Shown: piece by piece, positions 59,783 through 64,000 of the stretch | Layout of the letters: the number at the start of each line of letters is the position of its first letter | Position numbering within the stretch: position 1 is the stretch's first letter | Source: Deinandra increscens subsp. villosa | Taxonomy: Eukaryota > Streptophyta > Magnoliopsida > Asterales > Asteraceae | DNA length: 64,000 bases | Assembly (NCBI GenBank): GCA_039602395.1 | Contig: JBCNJP010000017.1 | Coordinates: forward strand, 14,596,315-14,660,314 | Direction of reading: 5' to 3' | Position numbers and translations under genes: made by a program | Notes under the pieces: model-generated | Database searches by the model: none | What the model was told of the DNA's origin: nothing | The model's input: only the letters and a program-made list of their open reading frames with translations

Positions 59783-60088
59783 TGTTAATTTTGAAGAAGT
59801 CAAAATGAAATTCTCATTCGATTGATCGGTCTGTACAAGAGAGATTGAACTAAATACAAAATTGTCTAACTAACAATTAACCTCACTAACTAACTATTAA
59901 CCAGACTATTAGACTATAGTTAAGTTAGATTAACAAACTCTAACTACCGGATCTTGTTTAACCCATTTATCAAAGTTACGCGGGTCATAAGAGGATCCGG
60001 ATGATGTTATAACCCGGCTGCCTCCAAGTCTTGTTATCCACATGAGTTCGAGACCCGGTTTCTTCAACTTGTGGCATATTGGTCAACA
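59783..60088 (-). repeat. 5' LTR of copia element 1
   Basis: This 306-bp LTR is followed on the minus strand by the primer site at 59771-59782 and flanked by GTATA. Confidence 0.93.
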
Positions 60089-60328
60089 GTATACGAGGTG
60101 TACATTGGCCCTAACATTTGGTATATTAGAGCCAATAGATCTTTAATAGTCAAATTACAAAAAAAAAAAAATCTTACCAAATCATCGTGACTGCTACATG
60201 ATTTCTAATCAGACCTAAAGATCCTTCAGATATGCTCAAATAAATCTCCAAGGATTCTTTTTTCAAATAATAGCAGTGATCAGATATGGTTAAACCAAAT
60301 AATGTTTTAAGTATCAAAACCCCAGTAA

Positions 60329-60621
60329 GAGCATTCACAAAGCATCTTTATATTTCACATTATTCTTAAAATTTAAGGAAAATATCAGAAATATTTAATT
60401 CTTATCCTACATCAACATCTTTATACTTAAACCTTATCCTTAAATTTTTAAGGAATAAATATAAGGGATTAGTAAATATACCAATCCATTAGACAAATAT
60501 GAGTTTTTTAAGGATAAAGAATATGATGTGGGGTATTTTTAATAATCTTAAAATTTTATGGATATATATGTTTTATGAGTAAATTGTAAAGATAAAGATA
60601 TAGAAGTTGTTGTGAATGCTC
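60329..60621. mobile_element. Tourist-like MITE (PIF/Harbinger)
   Basis: The ends GAGCATTCACAA and TTGTGAATGCTC are perfect inverted repeats. TAA is duplicated on each side (60326-60328 and 60622-60624). It is 293 bp, AT-rich, with no coding region. Its ends differ from the Harbinger element at 42746, so another family mobilised it. Confidence 0.8.
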
Positions 60622-60727
60622 TAAAGAACCAATAGATAAGTCAACTTGCCATTAAAAACCAAACTGCATATTGATTAAGAACAATGAATATGCAGAACGA
60701 CTATAAACCCAACAAACTTACTTCTAT

Positions 60728-60886
60728 TTATGTAATCACACCAAAGAAATCGAAAACCCCCTCTCCTAAATCAGAACGCGTTCTCTTTTGAGAAGGAGGG
60801 TATCCATATTTAAGCAAAATACTAACCAACACCAACACAAAAATTACACTAACAAAATAATAATAGCTGCCAACTTGTATAGCCAT
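60728..60886 (-). CDS. small ORF with one membrane segment, unrecognised
   Basis: From ATG 60886 to a stop at 60728 a 52-residue frame reads MAIQVGSYYYF, a hydrophobic run VSVIFVLVLVSILL, then a basic stretch with KRTRSDLGEG and FDFFGVIT. The composition and the Met placement suggest a membrane anchor or a first exon of a membrane protein. It lies just beyond the edge of copia element 2, which may have landed in its upstream region. It could also be chance. Confidence 0.25.
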   Translation of the reverse strand: MAIQVGSYYYFVSVIFVLVLVSILLKYGYPPSQKRTRSDLGEGVFDFFGVIT

Positions 60887-60921
60887 AGAAAACACAGTAG
60901 TCCATGTTTTATGTGTTAACT

Positions 60922-61115
60922 TGATAATCAAAGGATTGGGATGAAGATGAATTGAGATTATATTTTTCTGATGTGATTTACACAACTAGTTACACGGTGT
61001 AAATACAAGAAGAAAACAACTAAACATGGAAATATGGCTGTCATCCTGGCTGTACTTTTGCTGTAATCTTCCTGTCACTGACCCCTAAAATATTTTTATG
61101 TTTTATTTTCTAACA
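60922..61115 (-). repeat. probable 3' LTR of copia element 2
   Basis: On the minus strand the purine tract CTTGAGGGAGAG (61116-61127) is followed by TGTTAGAAAATAAAAC, a typical copia LTR start. The end is a guess at TGATTATCA (60922); the partner LTR lies outside the window. Confidence 0.55.
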
Positions 61116-64000
61116 CTCTCCCTCAAGTTGGATAGTGGGATTCTCAATATTCAACTTGGCAAGAAAATTATTGAAGCTCTTTCCATTTACGGCCTTGGTT
61201 AGTATATCTGCAAGTTGGTCTTCAGACCGAACAAACGAAAGCTCGACAATCCCTATTTCTAACTTTTCTTTGATAAAGTGTCTATCGATTTCCACATGTT
61301 TGGTGCGATCATGCTGGACAGGGTTCTCCGATATTTGAATTGAGGCTTCATTATCACACATAATCCTGCAAGTTTGGGTTGGAGGAAAACCGATTTCGGT
61401 TATCAGCTTTCTTATCCACAATACTTCAGTAAGTCCCCGTGTTATCCCTCTGAACTCAACCTCAGCACTGGAGAGAGCTACAACTTTCTGCTTTTTGCTC
61501 CTCCATGTAACTAAATTCCCTCCAACTAGGGTGAAGTATCCTGAAGTTGATCTCCGGTTCCCTTTATCTCCTCCCCAGTCTGCGTCGGTATAGGCTTGGA
61601 TTTCTAGATGTTGGTTTGGTTTAAAGAGAACTCCATGACCTACAGTTCCTTTAAGATATCTGATAATTCTCCATATTGCCTCCATATGTGTTACTTGCGA
61701 TCGATGCATAAACCGGCTGACTACACCTACTGCGTAGGCTATATCTGGCCTGGTGTGTGAGAGATATATTAGCTTGCCCACTAACTTCTGGTATCTTTCT
61801 TTATCAGCATTCTCTGCTCCTTCTATCATGCGGAGTCTATTATTTACCATCATTGGGTTTCTGCAGGTTTACAATCAAGCATCCCTGTTTCTGCTAAGAG
61901 ATCCAACACGTACTTCTTTTGACAAATGAAGATCCCTTGTTTTGACCTTAGTACTTCGATGCCAAGAAAGTATTTAAGTCTCCCCAAATCCTTCATTTCG
62001 AATTCTGAGAAAAGGTTCTCCCTTAGCCTTGTGATTTCTTCAGCATCATTCCCTGTAATGATCATATCATCAACATATATGATGAGACACGTTACAAGTT
62101 TACCTCTCCGCTTAAGAAAGAAAGTATGATCAGAGTTGCTTTGTTTAAAACCATATTTCTTCATTGCAAGGGTGAATCTTCCAAACCATGCCCGAGGTGA
62201 CTGTTTGAGGCCATAAAGGGATTTCTTCAGTTTGCATACTTCTTTCATCTTGAAGTTTTCTGTGAATCCAGGGGGTGCTTCCATGTAAACTTCTTCTTTT
62301 AATTCTCCATGTAGGAAGGCATTTGTCACATCGAATTGATGAAGGGGCCAGTCTTTATTGGCGGCTATTGAGAATAGAACTCTAATTGTGTCTATTTTAG
62401 CAACTGGAGAAAAAGTCTCTGAATAGTCGATTCCATATGTCTGAGTGTACCCTTTTGCGACTAAACGCGCCTTATATCTTTCAATGGTTCCATCTGGCTT
62501 GTGTTTGATTGAGAAGACCCAGCGACATCCCACGACTTTCTTTCCTGATGGAAGAATGCATTTTTCCCACGTGTCATTCTTTTTTAGTGCACCCATTTCC
62601 AACTCCATTGCATTTCTCCAATTTTGTGATTTCAAGGCTTGTTCTACACTGTTGGGAATTTGTTCAGAATATAGTGATGACTCAAAGGCTTTAGCATCTG
62701 GAGTTAAGTTTCCTTTGGCAAGACTAGCTATAGGAAACTTGGCACTTCTGGATTGTTTTTCTGGTGTGTATCGCTTTGGAGGAACTCCCCGGTTGGATCT
62801 TGGTGGTAGGACATATCTTCCAGAAGTGTCATCTTGTGTCTGATCTTCTTGTGATTCACTCAACTCTGTTGCTATTTCATCAACAATTTCATGAGTTTCA
62901 TTAGTTTGATCACACTCATGGGTTTGAGAATTACTTACCTCGGATACAGGGTCAGGAGGAGTTGGAGTAGTGTTACTGATCGCTTCAGGTTGTTGTGGAC
63001 TTAGTGACTCATTTAGGATGTTGTGGCCTATCTCTTCTTCCGATGATATGCTTCGGAGCCAACTCAGTGTGTCATTCATCTCTTTCTCCCCCTCACCACC
63101 GTGTTGGGATTTGTAAAAGAACTCTGTTTCAAGGAAATCACAATTCATGGTGGTGTATATGTGACGTTTTCGGGGGCTATAACATCGATACCCTTTTTGA
63201 TTGACTCCATATCCTACAAACACACACTTTTCTGCACATGGGTCGAGTTTGGTCCTGTCAGTTTTGGGTATGTGGACAAAAACAGAACACCCAAAGATTC
63301 GTGGTTCAAGGGTAAGGGTTGGTGGTATTTTAGTGAATTTAGATAAGGTTTGTAGCGGGGTTTTTAGGTCAAGGGCCTTGGTTGGTAATCTGTTGATAAG
63401 GTAGGTAGCAGTTGCTACGGCCTCAGGCCAGAAGGACTTAGGGGCTTGGGATTCAATAAGAAGGGCACGTGTTATCTCAAGTAGGATACGGTTCTTTCGT
63501 TCTACCATACCATTTTGTTCGGGAGTGTGAGGACATGAAGTTTGGTGGATTATTCCCTTTGTTTGACAAAATTGCTTCATCGAAGCATTAACAAATTCAC
63601 CCCCGTTATCGGATCTTAGGGTTTTGATATTTGTTTGGAATTGTGTTTGAATCATTGTATAGAATATACTGAATTTATCAAATACTTCAGACTTGTGTTT
63701 TAAGAAATAAATCCATGTCATACGAGTGCAGTCATCAACAAATAGTAAGGAGAAACGAAAGTTTTGCCCCCCGATGACCTCAGCGGGCCCCCAAACGTCC
63801 GAATGAATTAATGAAAAAGGTGAACCAACCCTAGTGTTGTTTATTTTAAAGGAGCGTCTATGACTTTTAGCTAACGCACACACTTCACACTCTAGCACTT
63901 TATTTGAAGGGAATATATTTGGAAACAATAGGTGTAAATACCCGATGGATGGGTGCCCCAATCGTCTATGCCATAGCCAAGCTTCTCTATTTGTAGTACC
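61110..64000 (-). pseudogene. copia element 2 pol region, one frameshift
   Basis: The frame enters from the right with the pre-integrase zinc region (WHRRLGHPSIGYLHL, CEVCALAKSHRR). Integrase follows with its acidic residues in HSDVWGP / FVDDCTRMTW, LRSDNGGEF and EQNGMVERKNR. After a Ser/Glu-rich linker comes reverse transcriptase with ERYKARLVAKGYTQ and IIYVDDMIITGND. The frame breaks near 61853 by loss of one C in a C run and goes on in the next frame to RNase H (AYTDADWGGDKGNRRS, LSSAEVEF) and ADILTKAVNG. Its stop TAG (61110-61112) lies in the first bases of the LTR. With that one break the element looks young. Confidence 0.93.

Larger units (their letters stand above)
55021..60088 (-). 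mobile_element. young full-length Ty1/copia retrotransposon
   Basis: Two 306-bp LTRs (55021-55326 and 59783-60088) differ at only about two bases that I could see (A/G near 55070 against 59832, and A/T near 55229 against 59991). GTATA is duplicated at 55016-55020 and 60089-60093. On the minus strand, the primer site TGGTATCAGAGC follows the 5' LTR directly (59771-59782), and the purine tract CTTGAGGGGGGG lies next to the 3' LTR (55327-55338). The order gag, protease, integrase, RT, RNase H is that of copia. The frames are broken in two places despite the young age. Confidence 0.95.
60922..64000 (-). mobile_element. Ty1/copia retrotransposon 2, runs off the right edge
   Basis: The 3' half of a copia element lies here, from the pre-integrase region to a 3' LTR. 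It differs clearly in sequence from element 1, so it belongs to another family. Gag, protease and the 5' LTR must lie beyond 64000. Confidence 0.9.

Overview
The window is nuclear DNA of a flowering plant. The evidence is two nucleus-encoded genes for plastid proteins with long introns (CFM2 and the catalytic chain of ferredoxin-thioredoxin reductase), AT-rich intergenic DNA, and dense plant-type transposons: Ty1/copia, Ty3/gypsy, L1-type LINE, Helitron, PIF/Harbinger, hAT and Mutator-type MITEs. The protein sequences suggest a eudicot. A composite-family plant is possible, but that is only an impression. No prokaryotic, tRNA, rRNA or CRISPR features were seen.

Region 1 (1-17000) holds the host genes. 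A complete CFM2 gene lies on the minus strand from 16747 to 6242. Thirteen exons with GT-AG borders add up to exactly 3003 nt (1000 codons plus stop) and encode four CRM RNA-binding domains. Its introns carry several MITEs. A second, partial CFM2 copy (exons 4 to 8) occupies 1-2408 and abuts a 500-base run of N. On the other side of the gap is the 5' part of FTRC, also on the minus strand; its catalytic part is lost in the gap. A LINE relic and two TIR elements lie between FTRC and CFM2.

Region 2 (17000-33000) is retroelement territory. A gypsy element (18470-24693, target duplication CAATA) keeps gag, protease and a chromodomain but has no RT, RNase H or integrase. A very young non-coding LTR element (LARD, minus strand, 20332-24085) sits inside it. 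Next come a large non-coding stretch and a 5'-truncated L1-type LINE on the minus strand (29165-32333).

Region 3 (about 33280-52679) is best read as one large decayed Helitron. It has a RepHel gene on the plus strand (HUH-type Rep and PIF1 helicase, many frame breaks), an RPA70-like gene on the plus strand (47952-50584), remains of a second RPA-like OB-fold gene on the minus strand (41409-41873), and a 3' end with a terminal hairpin and CTAG. It has been invaded by a near-intact PIF/Harbinger transposon, a hAT MITE inside an RPA exon, a copia LTR piece inside the helicase, a TIR element, and a 1.06-kb hairpin MITE of Mutator type with a perfect 9-bp target duplication. Rep would nick and join DNA, the helicase would unwind it, and RPA would cover the single strands; this copy is broken.

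Region 4 (52680-64000) holds a young, complete copia element on the minus strand (55021-60088, target duplication GTATA), a Tourist-like MITE, and a second copia element that runs off the right edge.
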